Source: Bacteroidales bacterium (GTDB lineage Bacteria; Bacteroidota; Bacteroidia; Bacteroidales; Muribaculaceae). From it: a stretch of 39,844 nucleotides of DNA. Shown here piece after piece: positions 8,132-17,188 of this stretch (the first letter of the stretch is position 1; each line of letters opens with the position of its first letter). Position numbers and translations under genes: made by a program. The notes beneath the pieces are model-generated. The model saw only the letters and a list, made by a program, of their open reading frames with translations. It was not told the origin of the DNA and did no database searches. The stretch is taken from assembly GCA_020859755.1 (NCBI GenBank), contig JAJBVP010000248.1, positions 1 to 39,844 on the forward strand. The letters run 5' to 3'.

Positions 8132-8185
8132 CCACAAATTTACGAATTTTATTTGTGGTTATGTAGTGGAAAATGCCTAATTTTG
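8132..8185. promoter_or_regulatory. divergent merR / alaS promoter region
   Basis: For alaS: TTTG (8152-8155), a 22-nt spacer and TAATTTTG (8178-8185). For merR on the minus strand: TAAATTTG (plus-strand 8135-8142). A perfect inverted repeat CCACAAAT / ATTTGTGG (8132-8139 and 8151-8158) with an 11-nt gap spans the merR -7 box and the alaS -33 box, so a protein bound there would affect both promoters; MerR itself is the obvious candidate (inference). Confidence 0.6.
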
Positions 8186-8236
8186 CAGGAAATTTCAACC
8201 AATTGTTTTCGCAAAAACGTTAAAACCACTTATACA

Positions 8237-10855
8237 ATGCTTACAGCCAAAGAGATACGCGAATCCTTCAAGGAGTTCTTTCGCACCAAAGGCCACACCA
8301 TCGTTCCCTCGGCTCCGATGGTAATCAAGGACGACCCCACGCTAATGTTCACCAACGCGGGCATGAACCAGTTCAAGGACATTATCCTGGGCAACAAGGC
8401 GGCGAAACACACCCGCGTGGCCGATTCCCAGAAGTGCCTGCGCGTATCGGGCAAGCACAACGACCTCGAGGAGGTGGGGCACGACACGTATCACCACACG
8501 ATGTTTGAGATGCTTGGCAACTGGTCGTTTGGCGACTACTTCAAGAAGGAAGCCATTGACTGGGCTTGGGAATATCTCGTGGATGTGCTTAAATTGGATC
8601 CCAAGCGCTTGTACGCCACCGTCTTCGAAGGCTCGCCCGAGGAGGGCCTAAGCCGCGACGACGAGGCCGCAGGTTACTGGGAGAAGCACCTTCCCAAGGA
8701 TCATATTATCAACGGCAACAAGCACGACAACTTCTGGGAGATGGGCGACACTGGTCCTTGCGGTCCTTGCTCGGAGATCCACATCGACCTGCGCAGCGAC
8801 GAGGAGCGTGCCCAGAAGGATGGCCGCGAATTGGTAAACCACGACCATCCGCAAGTGATCGAGATATGGAACCTGGTGTTCATGCAATACAACCGTAAGG
8901 CCGACGGCACGTTAGAGCCACTGCCCGCCAAGGTGATAGACACCGGCATGGGCTTCGAACGCTTGTGCATGGCTCTGCAGGGCAAGACGTCCAACTACGA
9001 CACCGATGTGTTCACCCCCCTGATCGACCGTATCTCCCAACTTTCGGATAAGAAATACGGCGAGGACAATGACGTTGATGTGGCCATGCGAGTGATCGCC
9101 GACCACGTGCGCACCATTGCTTTCTCAATCGCCGACTCCCAGCTGCCCGGTAACGCCAAGGCCGGCTACGTGATTCGACGCATTCAGCGCCGCGCAATCC
9201 GTTACGCCTACACGTTCCTGGGCCAGAAAGAGGCATTTATGTACAAGCTGATCGACACCCTTATCGAGTCGATGGGCGAGGCTTACCCCGAGTTGAAAGC
9301 ACAACGCGAATTGATCATGAAGGTGATCAAGGAGGAGGAGGACTCCTTCCTGCGCACCCTGGAGAACGGTATCAACCTGCTCAATTCCACCATCGAGAAA
9401 GCCCAGAAGGAGGGCAAGAAGGAGATTTCGGGAGTCGACGCGTTCACCCTTTACGACACCTATGGCTTCCCTCTCGATCTTACTGAGCTGATCCTCAAGG
9501 AGAAAGATATGACCTTGAACCACGACGAGTTCACCCGTGAGATGGAGGCGCAGAAATCGCGTGCCCGTAACGCCGCCGCTGTCGAGGCCTCGGATTGGGT
9601 TACGGTTAACGAGGGCGAACAGGAATTTGTGGGCTACGATCTCACGGAGGTTGACACCCGCATTCTACGCTACCGCAAAGTGAAGCAGAAAAACCGCGAG
9701 TACTACCAGATGATCCTTGAGCGCACACCCTTCTACGCCGAGATGGGCGGCCAGGTAGGCGACCGCGGCACTCTCACATCTCCCGACGGGTCGGTGACCG
9801 AGATCTACGATACCAAGCGCGAGAACGGCGTGGGCGTGCACCTTTCCACCACCCTTCCCGCCGATCCCACGGCCACTTTCCAAGCCAAAATTGACACCGA
9901 GGCTCGCAACGCCACGGCAGCCAACCACACCGCTACCCACCTCCTCCATGAGGCCCTGCGCGAGGTGCTCGGCACCCACGTCGAGCAGCGTGGCTCGTTT
10001 GTGTCGCCGCAGGTGTTGCGTTTCGACTTCTCCCACTTCCAGAAACTCACTCCCGATGAGATTCGTCGCGTGGAGCATCTGGCTAATGCCAAGGTGCGCG
10101 AGGCTATCGCTCGCGACGAGCGACGCAACGTGCCCATCGCCCAAGCACGCGAAATGGGAGCCATGGCCCTCTTTGGCGAAAAATATGGCGACGAGGTGCG
10201 CGTAATCAAGTATGGGACATCGGTAGAGCTTTGCGGTGGCACTCACGTCGACAACACGGGCAACATCGGCATGATCCGCATCATATCGGAAAGCTCGATC
10301 GCAGCTGGTATCCGCCGTATCGAAGCCATCACTGGCGAGCGCGTGGAGAACGCCATGGACGACATGGCAAGTACCCTGCGCGAGATCGGCTCGATGTTCA
10401 ACAACGCTCCCAACCTCGTGCAAGCCCTGCGCCGCTCCATCGACGAGAACGCCGAGCTACGCAAGCAGGCCGACGAGTACATGGCCGAGCGTGTCGAGAA
10501 CCTTGCCAAGAAACTCATTGACGACGCCGTGATCAAGAATGGCGTCAAGGTGGTAACCATGACTGGCATCCGCATCCCCGAGGTGGTGAAAAACGTAGCC
10601 TTCAAGGTGCGCGCCCTGTCGCCCGAGAACACCGCGTTTATCGCCGCTACGGTAGATGTGGCCCACAAGCCGCTGTTGACCGTTGCTCTCACCGACGACG
10701 TGGTTGCAGCCGGCCACAATGCCTCCCAGATGGTGCGCGAAGCCGCCAAGGCCATTAAGGGTGGCGGTGGGGGCCAGCCCGGTTTCGCCCAGGCTGGCGG
10801 CAAGGACGGCAACGGCATCTCCACGGCCATGGACACCCTAATGAACTCAATATAG
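8237..10855 (+). CDS. alaS: alanyl-tRNA synthetase
   Basis: Charges tRNA-Ala and edits mischarged tRNA. At 872 aa from ATG 8237 it has the normal length and domains: class II catalytic core with [10 protein letters not shown] and the [15 protein letters not shown] / [18 protein letters not shown] motifs, the tRNA-recognition region, the editing domain with zinc-binding [11 protein letters not shown] and [13 protein letters not shown], and the C-Ala domain ending in [14 protein letters not shown]. The ORF track begins 28 codons upstream inside the promoter; [15 protein letters not shown] is the conserved start. It is divergent from merR, and its stop is followed immediately by a heptamer-repeat dyad. 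Confidence 0.97.
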   Translation: MLTAKEIRESFKEFFRTKGHTIVPSAPMVIKDDPTLMFTNAGMNQFKDIILGNKAAKHTRVADSQKCLRVSGKHNDLEEVGHDTYHHTMFEMLGNWSFGDYFKKEAIDWAWEYLVDVLKLDPKRLYATVFEGSPEEGLSRDDEAAGYWEKHLPKDHIINGNKHDNFWEMGDTGPCGPCSEIHIDLRSDEERAQKDGRELVNHDHPQVIEIWNLVFMQYNRKADGTLEPLPAKVIDTGMGFERLCMALQGKTSNYDTDVFTPLIDRISQLSDKKYGEDNDVDVAMRVIADHVRTIAFSIADSQLPGNAKAGYVIRRIQRRAIRYAYTFLGQKEAFMYKLIDTLIESMGEAYPELKAQRELIMKVIKEEEDSFLRTLENGINLLNSTIEKAQKEGKKEISGVDAFTLYDTYGFPLDLTELILKEKDMTLNHDEFTREMEAQKSRARNAAAVEASDWVTVNEGEQEFVGYDLTEVDTRILRYRKVKQKNREYYQMILERTPFYAEMGGQVGDRGTLTSPDGSVTEIYDTKRENGVGVHLSTTLPADPTATFQAKIDTEARNATAANHTATHLLHEALREVLGTHVEQRGSFVSPQVLRFDFSHFQKLTPDEIRRVEHLANAKVREAIARDERRNVPIAQAREMGAMALFGEKYGDEVRVIKYGTSVELCGGTHVDNTGNIGMIRIISESSIAAGIRRIEAITGERVENAMDDMASTLREIGSMFNNAPNLVQALRRSIDENAELRKQADEYMAERVENLAKKLIDDAVIKNGVKVVTMTGIRIPEVVKNVAFKVRALSPENTAFIAATVDVAHKPLLTVALTDDVVAAGHNASQMVREAAKAIKGGGGGQPGFAQAGGKDGNGISTAMDTLMNSI

Positions 10856-10857
10856 TA

Positions 10858-10927
10858 TTCAGTCTTCAGTGTTCAGTCTTCAGTATTTTGTGAAGGCTGA
10901 AAGCTGGCAACTGAAAGCTGAAAACTT
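10858..10927 (+). repeat. heptamer dyad after alaS
   Basis: The left half (10858-10885) is made of TTCAGTC/TTCAGTG units and the right half (10892-10927) of the reverse complement type CTGAAAG units with a 7-nt period. The two halves can pair into a long imperfect hairpin. It may act as a terminator-like structure between alaS and the AraC gene. It is the same repeat family as 4911-5005. Confidence 0.75.
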
Positions 10928-10931
10928 AATT

Positions 10932-11843
10932 ATGCGCGGTCATTACCCCACAATGAACTACTACCGGAATATTTGGGAGCTGGAGTCGATTCCGCTCCCC
11001 CAGGACGCCGTGGCTCTGGGTCAAAGCGTCCTGGTAATCAATTCCGTCGACATGCTGCGCAAAATCAACTTCCCGCTGCGCACCGAGTCGGTCGTGTCGA
11101 TTGTGGGTTTGCAAGGCGAATTGACTCTTGAGGTTGACCTCGGCGAATACACCGTTAGGGCCAACTCGCTGATGGTGCTCGGCCCGGGCCACACGATCAA
11201 GGGCTACCGCGTGAGCGACGATTTCCGGGGTTTCTCCATCATCGCCACCATGAAATCGATGACCCGCGCGCTGCCTTACTTGTCGCGTGTGGTGGTGTGC
11301 TTCATCCACTTCCGCGAGAACCCCGTGATTCATCTCACCGATGAGGAAACCGACACGCAGAGCCGCTTCCACGACCTGTTGCAGCGCAAACTCACGGAGC
11401 CGCAGACACCCTACAACGGTATGGTGATCAAGCGCTTGGGAGAGGCGATCCTTTATGAGACCCTCGGCCTCTACGCCGCCCACATGGGCGACCCGATGCT
11501 GGCCTCCCATCGCCGCGGCGAGGAGCTGTTCTACAAATTCCTCACCCTCGTCGAGCGCCATTACAAGGAGGAACGCTCAGTGGCTTTCTACGCCGACAAG
11601 ATGTGCGTCTCGCCCAAACACCTTTCGGCCGTGGTCAAGGAATCCAGCGGGCGCACGGCCGGCGACTGGATCGACTCCTACGTGATCCTGGAGGCAAAGA
11701 TGATGCTCTCGGGGAGCGACCTCACCGTGCAGCAGATCTCCTCCCAGCTCAATTTCCCCAACCAATCCTTCTTCGGCAAATACTTCAAGCACCACACCGG
11801 CTACTCCCCCCGCCAGTACCGCAACGACCATCAGCACGAATAA
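10932..11843 (+). CDS. AraC-family transcriptional regulator
   Basis: A 303-residue regulator. The N-terminal part (about 1-190) is a cupin-like sensor domain (VSIVGLQGELTLEVDLGEYTVRANSLMVLGPGHTI). The C-terminal 95 residues are a double HTH of AraC type (RSVAFYADKMCVSPKHLSAVVKESSG and DLTVQQISSQLNFPNQSFFGKYFKHHTGYSPRQYR). The ORF track extends the start into repeat sequence; ATG 10932, preceded by an A-rich stretch, or ATG 10953 (MNYYRNIWE) is more likely. The ligand and targets are unknown; the adjacent genes give no clear hint. Confidence 0.9.
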   Translation: MRGHYPTMNYYRNIWELESIPLPQDAVALGQSVLVINSVDMLRKINFPLRTESVVSIVGLQGELTLEVDLGEYTVRANSLMVLGPGHTIKGYRVSDDFRGFSIIATMKSMTRALPYLSRVVVCFIHFRENPVIHLTDEETDTQSRFHDLLQRKLTEPQTPYNGMVIKRLGEAILYETLGLYAAHMGDPMLASHRRGEELFYKFLTLVERHYKEERSVAFYADKMCVSPKHLSAVVKESSGRTAGDWIDSYVILEAKMMLSGSDLTVQQISSQLNFPNQSFFGKYFKHHTGYSPRQYRNDHQHE

Positions 11844-11874
11844 CCCCCGAGGCCCTCAAAAATCGTTAAGGGTT

Positions 11875-11906
11875 TTTGCGAATTCATGGCAAAAGCGTTA
11901 TCTTTG
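11875..11906 (+). promoter_or_regulatory. promoter of the Rpn-like gene
   Basis: TTTG (11875-11878), a 20-nt spacer and TATCTTTG (11899-11906) form a textbook Bacteroidetes sigma-70-type promoter 28 nt before the ATG. Confidence 0.75.
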
Positions 11907-11933
11907 TAGGCGGACACCTAAAGCATCACTACC

Positions 11934-12809
11934 ATGGCATCCAAGGACTCGTTCTATATCCGTTTTGACTGGGCCGCGAAACGATTGCTTCGCGACAAGG
12001 CCAACTTCGCAATCCTCGAGGGTTTTCTTTCCGCTCTCTTGGGCGAACAGGTAACGATTCTCGAGATCCTCGAGAGCGAAAGCAATCGCCTCAACCCTTA
12101 CGACAAATACAATGTCGTTGACATTAAGGCGCGCAACCATCGCGGCGAGGTCATCATAATAGAGGTGCAAAACCTCTATGAGATGGACTTCGTGAAGCGC
12201 ATCATTTACGGTGCCTCAAAAGCCGTGGTGGAGCAAGTGTCGTCGGGCGACCCGTATGGTGTGATCCACAAGGTTTACTCAATCGCGATTGTGTATTTCG
12301 ACCTTGGTTCGGGAGGCGACGACTATGTTTTCCGAGGCCACACCAACCTCATAGGCATGCATAGCCACAAGGAGTTGAAGGTGTCGGAGCGCGACCGCAA
12401 GGGTTATGAAACCGACACCTACGACGTGTTCCCCGAATACTATGTGTTGAAGGTCAACAACTTCGATCAGGTGGCTACCACTCCTTTAGAGGAATGGATG
12501 GACTATCTGAAGCGTGGTTATATCTCTCCCTCCACCCAGGATTCTGGTCTACAACGCGCCCAAGAGGTTCTCGGTCGCGAGGCTATGACCGATGCCGAGC
12601 GTTATGAGTATGACCGATACCTCATCGCCAAGCGTAGCCAGCAGGATTCGATGGAAAAGGAGCGGGACGAGGGCCGCGCCGAAGGTCGAGTGATAGGCTT
12701 TTCTGAGGGCCGTATCGAAAGTGCCCTATTGATGCTGGAAAGCGGCATGACGCGGGAGCAGGTAATCTCAATCCTTCATCTAAGTGACGAAGAAGCAGCC
12801 CAATTATAG
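11934..12809 (+). CDS. Rpn / PD-(D/E)XK nuclease family transposase-like protein
   Basis: A 291-residue member of the family usually annotated as PD-(D/E)XK nuclease family transposase, related to recombination-promoting nuclease Rpn. The N-terminal SFYIRFDWAAKRLLRDKANFAILEGFLSALLG block and the catalytic core VVDIKARNHRGEVIIIEVQ (Asp63, Glu77, Gln79 in place of Lys) are characteristic. The C-terminal part has a charged helix with repeated EGR/EGRxxG (about 240-265), then a short helical hairpin domain SGMTREQVISILHLSDEEA. Such proteins are multi-copy in Bacteroidetes, and their cellular role is unsettled. No terminal inverted repeats flank the gene, so it is not called as an insertion sequence. 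Confidence 0.85.
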   Translation: MASKDSFYIRFDWAAKRLLRDKANFAILEGFLSALLGEQVTILEILESESNRLNPYDKYNVVDIKARNHRGEVIIIEVQNLYEMDFVKRIIYGASKAVVEQVSSGDPYGVIHKVYSIAIVYFDLGSGGDDYVFRGHTNLIGMHSHKELKVSERDRKGYETDTYDVFPEYYVLKVNNFDQVATTPLEEWMDYLKRGYISPSTQDSGLQRAQEVLGREAMTDAERYEYDRYLIAKRSQQDSMEKERDEGRAEGRVIGFSEGRIESALLMLESGMTREQVISILHLSDEEAAQL

Positions 12810-12813
12810 AAAT

Positions 12814-12858
12814 ACAAACAAGAGTGCATCAAGAGGTTTCTTAATGCACTCTGTTTGT
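12814..12858. terminator. bidirectional terminator between convergent genes
   Basis: A long imperfect hairpin: ACAAACAAGAGTGCAT pairs with ATGCACTCTGTTTGT with one bulge, and the loop itself pairs AAGA/TCTT. It ends on the stop codon of the minus-strand efflux gene and begins 4 nt after the Rpn-like gene stop, as expected for a terminator shared by two convergent genes. T runs are short. Confidence 0.7.
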
Positions 12859-14468
12859 TAGGTGCTGAGGGTGGGGTCGGTGCCGCGGCCCGACATCCAG
12901 CGGCGGACGGCGATGATGCGGGGAACGAGGCGACGCACGGCGGTGGTGTAGCGGGTGAGCAGCACAAGGGCCATAATGAAGATGCCCAGCAGGATCATGT
13001 AGCCGTACACCTCCTTGGTGGCCATCATCAGGGCCTGGCGGGTGAGCTGCGACATCCAGTCGATGCCCTCCTGCGTCATGCGGGAGGCTTTGTCCAAGTC
13101 GAGTCCGGCCGAGCCCAGGAGCCAATTGCTGGTGAACGAATAATTGTACATGCGATGCACCAAGGCGCCGGCGGCAGCCAGTCCCGGGCCGCACCTGACG
13201 AAGCCGATGATCATGATGTTCATGAAGAAATGCTTGAACGGTATCGCCTGTGACAGATAGTAGGTGGCCAGGCCCTCCATCATCACCTCACCGACGCCGA
13301 AAGCGAACATCGGTATCCAGAACATCTCCTCGTCGGTCGCCGGGTCGATCAGGAAGTAGATGGCCACCTCGTAGTAGGTGATGAAAAAGATGATCGAGAA
13401 CAGCACTTGCTTTATTCCCCAGCGCCATCTCACGAGGGAGAAATAAAACAGGATCGAGCCCATGATGATGCCGAAAAGCTCGGGATAGTTCAACGACACG
13501 ATATTGAGGTAGCCGTAATGGAACAAACCTCCCATCAGCGCTGGTTGCACGGAATGGGCGGTTGACTGGAGCACGGCCACGCCAAGGAGCACGGCGCAGA
13601 TGGTCCACGTGCCGGGATATTGGAAGGCTTTTAGGTCGATAAACGGCTGGTCGACTTGCTTGGTGTGCCACAACGTGAGGGCGAGCATGGCCAGGAAGAT
13701 GCAGGTGGCGGCGCGTATCTGGGGTGCGTCCCACCAGTCGTAATGCTCGCCGAAGCAGAAGATCCACGTGAGGACGACGCAGGTGCCGGTCCACAGCACC
13801 ATTCCCATCCAATCGATGCCCTTAAGAGGCCAATGCGGGCCTGAGCGGTGGTCGTGACGCATGGTGAAGTATACCCATCCCTCCACGGCCAGCATCAGCA
13901 CCACAATCACCAGGTACATCATCCGCCAGTTGGAGAAATAGCTCACGTAGGCTGTGATTATTCCCGACACCTGGATCGCGCCACAAACAAGCAGGTAGAT
14001 CACCGAGAAGAACACCGCGAAATTACGGGTGGGGGTGAAATTAAGCTGCACCGTGCTCATGCATCCGAACATCCCCAGCATCTTGAAGAAACCAGCGACC
14101 AGGCAGATCACCCACAGCACGGGAGCCCACGTGGCATACATGGCGGCTATCGCGCAGGCTATCTCCACCCCTGCGGCGATAAACCAGAGCTGGCGGGTGA
14201 ACAGGCCGAATTTCAAGCGGAACAGTATCGGGAAAATGATGTTCAACCCTATCAGGGAACAGTAGGAGGCCATCGTCACGTCCTCATCGAGGAAGGCCAG
14301 GGAGCCAACCATTTGGGTCAACGCGGCAAGGTAAACGCCTCCGGTGAGCTGGAAGAAGAACGCCATGAGCACTACCGACCAAAAGCGCACTCGGTGGGGC
14401 ACCTTGGATCGGAACATCAACAGCTGGCGCACCAGATTTACTGGCGGCAATTTAGGAGGACCTGCCAT
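12858..14468 (-). CDS. MFS efflux permease of an EmrAB-TolC type pump
   Basis: A 536-residue membrane protein with about 14 hydrophobic segments, the layout of the DHA2 (EmrB/QacA) drug:proton antiporters. Unlike EmrB of proteobacteria it lacks an obvious motif C (GPALGG); instead the middle region reads IQVSGIITAYVSYFSNWRMMYLVIVV, which keeps the typical WRWxF-like NWRMMY signature after TM5. It is the last gene of a tolC-emrA-emrB operon; its ATG shares one base with the emrA stop (TGATG), so the genes are translationally coupled. Substrate unknown; bile acids or plant phenolics would be plausible in a gut species, but nothing in the sequence shows this. Confidence 0.85.
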   Translation of the reverse strand: MAGPPKLPPVNLVRQLLMFRSKVPHRVRFWSVVLMAFFFQLTGGVYLAALTQMVGSLAFLDEDVTMASYCSLIGLNIIFPILFRLKFGLFTRQLWFIAAGVEIACAIAAMYATWAPVLWVICLVAGFFKMLGMFGCMSTVQLNFTPTRNFAVFFSVIYLLVCGAIQVSGIITAYVSYFSNWRMMYLVIVVLMLAVEGWVYFTMRHDHRSGPHWPLKGIDWMGMVLWTGTCVVLTWIFCFGEHYDWWDAPQIRAATCIFLAMLALTLWHTKQVDQPFIDLKAFQYPGTWTICAVLLGVAVLQSTAHSVQPALMGGLFHYGYLNIVSLNYPELFGIIMGSILFYFSLVRWRWGIKQVLFSIIFFITYYEVAIYFLIDPATDEEMFWIPMFAFGVGEVMMEGLATYYLSQAIPFKHFFMNIMIIGFVRCGPGLAAAGALVHRMYNYSFTSNWLLGSAGLDLDKASRMTQEGIDWMSQLTRQALMMATKEVYGYMILLGIFIMALVLLTRYTTAVRRLVPRIIAVRRWMSGRGTDPTLST

Positions 14469-15502
14469 CAGTCGAGCACTTTACATTCCACGTTGAGGCC
14501 TGCGCGCAGGCGTGTCATGTCCTCCTTAGGCGTGTTGGGGGCGAAGCGTATCTTCACGGGCACGCGTTGCTCCACCTTCACGAAGTTGCCCGTGGAGTTG
14601 TCCTGGGGCACCACCGAGTACTGAGCGCCCGTGGCTTGTGAGATCTGCTCGATGTAGCCCATGAACTTGACGCCGGGGATGGCGTCGACGGTCATCTTCA
14701 CCGAGTCGCCCACGGCCATGCGTGACGTCTGAGTTTCCTTATAATTGGCCACAACCCAGGTGTCGGCGGTGTCGACCACGGTGAGGAGTGTTTGGCCCGG
14801 TTGTACCAGTTGTCCCACTTGGATGTTTTTCTTGGAGGCGTAACCGTCGCAAGGGGATATAATAACCGTGTAGCTGAGATTGAGCTCGGCCAACTCGACA
14901 GCGGCCTTTGCGAGCTCAATTCCGGCGTCGTTCTGTCCCAGGCGTTGGGTTTGCTCTTGGGAGGTGAGGTCGGTAGAGCGTTTTTGGTGGGATAGCATGT
15001 CGTATTTGGCTTTGAGGGCCGTGTAGTTGGTTAGGACGGCGTCGTATTGTTGCTGTGTGACAGCTTCTTGGGCCAAGAGCACGCGATATCGGGCGAGGTC
15101 GCGCTCGGCGTTGTCCATCAAGGCTTTCACCTCGGCGAGGGCCGCGTCGTTGACGGTCAAGTTGTTGCGCGTGGTTGTGATAGCGGCCGACATAGCTCCG
15201 CGGCCCGAGGTGGCGTTCTGCAGGTCGGCATGGGCTTGTGCCAGTCGCAGGCGGAATTCGGTGTCCTCAATCAATGCGAGAGTGTCTCCTTTGTGCACGG
15301 GGGTATAGTCGTCGAAATAAACGGCTTTCACGAAGCCTTGCACGCGGGAATTGACGGGGATGATCTGTTGTCTTACTTGGGCATTATCAGTGTAGGTGGA
15401 CGATGTAAAGCCCATAAATTTCACGGCCACCCAGCCGAGGCCGAGCAGTATCAAGGCGATTACTCCAACGTTTTGGAGCGCGCGCCGTGTTTTTTGTCTC
15501 AT
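14468..15502 (-). CDS. HlyD/EmrA-family periplasmic adaptor
   Basis: Membrane-fusion protein that links the inner-membrane permease to the TolC channel. Its 344 residues comprise one N-terminal membrane helix (VIALILLGLGWVAVKFMGF), a lipoyl half-motif (VNSRVQGFVKAVYFDDYTPVHKGDTLALI), a long alpha-hairpin (about 85-200, rich in Ala, Leu, Gln and charged residues), the second lipoyl half and beta-barrel (SPCDGYASKKNIQVGQLVQPGQTLL) and a C-terminal domain. It overlaps tolC by 4 nt upstream and emrB by 1 nt downstream. Confidence 0.92.
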   Translation of the reverse strand: MRQKTRRALQNVGVIALILLGLGWVAVKFMGFTSSTYTDNAQVRQQIIPVNSRVQGFVKAVYFDDYTPVHKGDTLALIEDTEFRLRLAQAHADLQNATSGRGAMSAAITTTRNNLTVNDAALAEVKALMDNAERDLARYRVLLAQEAVTQQQYDAVLTNYTALKAKYDMLSHQKRSTDLTSQEQTQRLGQNDAGIELAKAAVELAELNLSYTVIISPCDGYASKKNIQVGQLVQPGQTLLTVVDTADTWVVANYKETQTSRMAVGDSVKMTVDAIPGVKFMGYIEQISQATGAQYSVVPQDNSTGNFVKVEQRVPVKIRFAPNTPKEDMTRLRAGLNVECKVLD

Positions 15503-16797
15503 AATGTTCCTGAAATGTATTTAAGTTGGTAGAAATAGAGGAGAGTGTTGATGCGGGCGTTCACGAGGCGTGTCTCGGCGTCGAGTCGAGCCGTGGATGC
15601 GTCGAGCATGTCGGTGAGCAGGGCGAGCTGGTTGTTGAAGCGGTTTTCGACCACGCGGTAGTTTTCGGTGGCGAGTTCCACGTTCTTGAGCTCGGTGAGG
15701 ATCATCTCCTGGGATTGAATGTACATTGTGTAAGATGCGTCGATACGTTGCGACAGGTCATCGTCGATCGACTCGCGCGAGGCTCGCAGTTGCTGTCGCT
15801 CGATGCGGTTGAGGCGAGTCTTTTTGTTGGTTTTGTAGAGCGACGAGAGGTTGTAGGTGATGTTGACTCCCACCCACCATGCGTTGTAGTTTTTGTCGAT
15901 GGCAGGAATCTCGAATGTGACGGGTCCACCGAGGTTGTCGCCGGCGATCACTCCTACCTTGGGGAATCTCTCGGCGCGGTCGATCTTGTCGCGGGCCTCG
16001 AGGATGTCGATTTGAGAGGTGTTGATCTGGAGCAGGGGGCTTTGGCCACGGGCAATGGCGAGCCAATGGGCTGAGCCGTCGCAGGGTAGGGGGGTGTCGA
16101 GGATGGCGGAGTCGGGCAGGATTTCTTGTTCCTCGTCCAATCCGCAGAGGACACGTAGGTCGTGGGATAGGGTAGCCACCGAGTTGGTCAACGTCAGGCG
16201 GTCGTAACGCAGAGAGGACAGTCGCAGCTCGTAGCGGGTGATGTCGTTTTTGAGCACGACGCCTTGTGCGCGGCGCGCGTTCATCTGCTCAAGGAGTTGC
16301 TCGGTGAGGGCGATGTTTTGGTCGTACACGCTGATGAGGTTGTGACACTTGAACAGATTCAGGTAGCATTGCGCCACTTGGAAACGCTTGTCGGCGAGCG
16401 TTTGGCGATAGTCGGCGCGGCTAAGGCTGGTTTGGCTTTTTGCCAAGTCAACGCCTCCGGTGATGGCCCCGCCGGTGAAGACGGGCTGGTAGAGCGAGGC
16501 GGTGAACGTATTGGAAAAATGCGGCAGTGGGTCGCGTGTGGGGTTGGTGAAATCGCGGTCGAGGATGGTGCCGTCGCCCAGGTAGGACAGTTGCACCGAG
16601 GCGTTTAAGTCGGGTAACCAAGCCGATCGGGCCACGCGTTCCTGTTGCTCGTTGACCTCGATGGCCATTGCCGAGGCTCGCACGGCTGAGTTGTCGGATT
16701 CCACGCGCTGCAGCAGGGCGTCGAGCGAAGTGATCGACTGCGCTTGTGCTCCGATTGCACATGCCGCAATCACCACGTTGGTGTATATTTTTCTCAT
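15499..16797 (-). CDS. TolC-family outer membrane efflux protein
   Basis: Outer-membrane channel of the tripartite pump. It has 432 residues: a signal peptide (MRKIYTNVVIAACAIGAQAQ) followed by the two-fold TolC repeat with heptad-rich helices; SLYQPVFTGGAITGGVDLAKSQ and the parallel segment ITYNLSSLYKTNKKTRLNRIERQQ mark the equivalent beta-strand/helix junctions of the repeats. First gene of the operon; an unusually long leader precedes it (see 16798-17051). Confidence 0.93.
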   Translation of the reverse strand: MRKIYTNVVIAACAIGAQAQSITSLDALLQRVESDNSAVRASAMAIEVNEQQERVARSAWLPDLNASVQLSYLGDGTILDRDFTNPTRDPLPHFSNTFTASLYQPVFTGGAITGGVDLAKSQTSLSRADYRQTLADKRFQVAQCYLNLFKCHNLISVYDQNIALTEQLLEQMNARRAQGVVLKNDITRYELRLSSLRYDRLTLTNSVATLSHDLRVLCGLDEEQEILPDSAILDTPLPCDGSAHWLAIARGQSPLLQINTSQIDILEARDKIDRAERFPKVGVIAGDNLGGPVTFEIPAIDKNYNAWWVGVNITYNLSSLYKTNKKTRLNRIERQQLRASRESIDDDLSQRIDASYTMYIQSQEMILTELKNVELATENYRVVENRFNNQLALLTDMLDASTARLDAETRLVNARINTLLYFYQLKYISGTL

Positions 16798-17051
16798 AAA
16801 AATGAATGGAGTTGCAGAGTAAAAGCTTAATCAAGGATTGTGATACCTCATTTTATGATTCGTAATCGCGTAATCTCGATATTACGAATGGACGGGGGTA
16901 AAGGCTCCCTATGCTAAATGTCTCTGCGTCACACCCCACAAGCAGCGCTGGCAGTAGCAGCGCATAGCAAACTTTGCGGATGAATCTCTTGTAACCTTAG
17001 AAAACATTGAATATTTTTGGGCTGTATGACCCATTTCCCGCCGCGAAGTTA
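16798..17051 (-). promoter_or_regulatory. leader region of the efflux operon with hairpins and a small ORF
   Basis: On the minus strand a TAACTTCG box (plus 17044-17051, one change from TAnnTTTG) could start transcription about 245 nt before tolC. The leader holds an ORF from the ATG near 17036 (MGHTAQKYSMFSKV..., 41 codons, ending MRCYCQRCLWGVTQRHLA), a hairpin GCGCTG/CAGCGC (16945-16963), and a 9-bp perfect inverted repeat ATTCGTAAT/ATTACGAAT (16858-16889). No other gene is visible. It could be an attenuator with a leader peptide, or the binding site of a regulator; neither is proven. Confidence 0.4.
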
Positions 17052-17112
17052 CAAAAAATTTTTGAGTAATGGGGGATGCTGGGGCAGTTTTCAGGATTTA
17101 TACTTTAAACCT

Positions 17113-17170
17113 TTAAAGGAGGAAAGGATTAAAGGAGGAAAGGATTAAAGGAGGAAAGGATTAAAGGAGG
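17113..17170 (+). repeat. tandem repeat, 16-bp unit TTAAAGGAGGAAAGGA
   Basis: Three perfect copies of TTAAAGGAGGAAAGGA (17113-17160) plus a 10-nt partial copy. Each unit is itself two related 8-mers (TAAAGGAG, GAAAGGAT). Every unit contains AAAGGAGG, the core complementary to the 16S rRNA 3' end, but no ORF starts behind it on the plus strand. The same words recur at 19590-19631. Confidence 0.9.
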
Positions 17171-17188
17171 TATATTCACGGGTCACCG

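Noticed and set aside
12240-12260. Frameshift or degradation of the Rpn-like gene
   Set aside because: The reading frame is continuous from the catalytic core to the C-terminal helices, with the usual length.
11934-12809. Insertion sequence around the PD-(D/E)XK gene
   Set aside because: No terminal inverted repeats or target duplication were found; the gene has a normal promoter and a shared terminator, so only the gene is called.
13848-14624. 258-aa plus-strand ORF opposite the efflux permease
   Set aside because: His/Gln-rich antisense shadow of a membrane protein gene.
16900-17031. Small lipoprotein gene (LLLPALLVGC string) on the minus strand
   Set aside because: The frame has the look of a lipoprotein signal but no ATG, GTG or TTG start between the upstream stop and the hydrophobic stretch.
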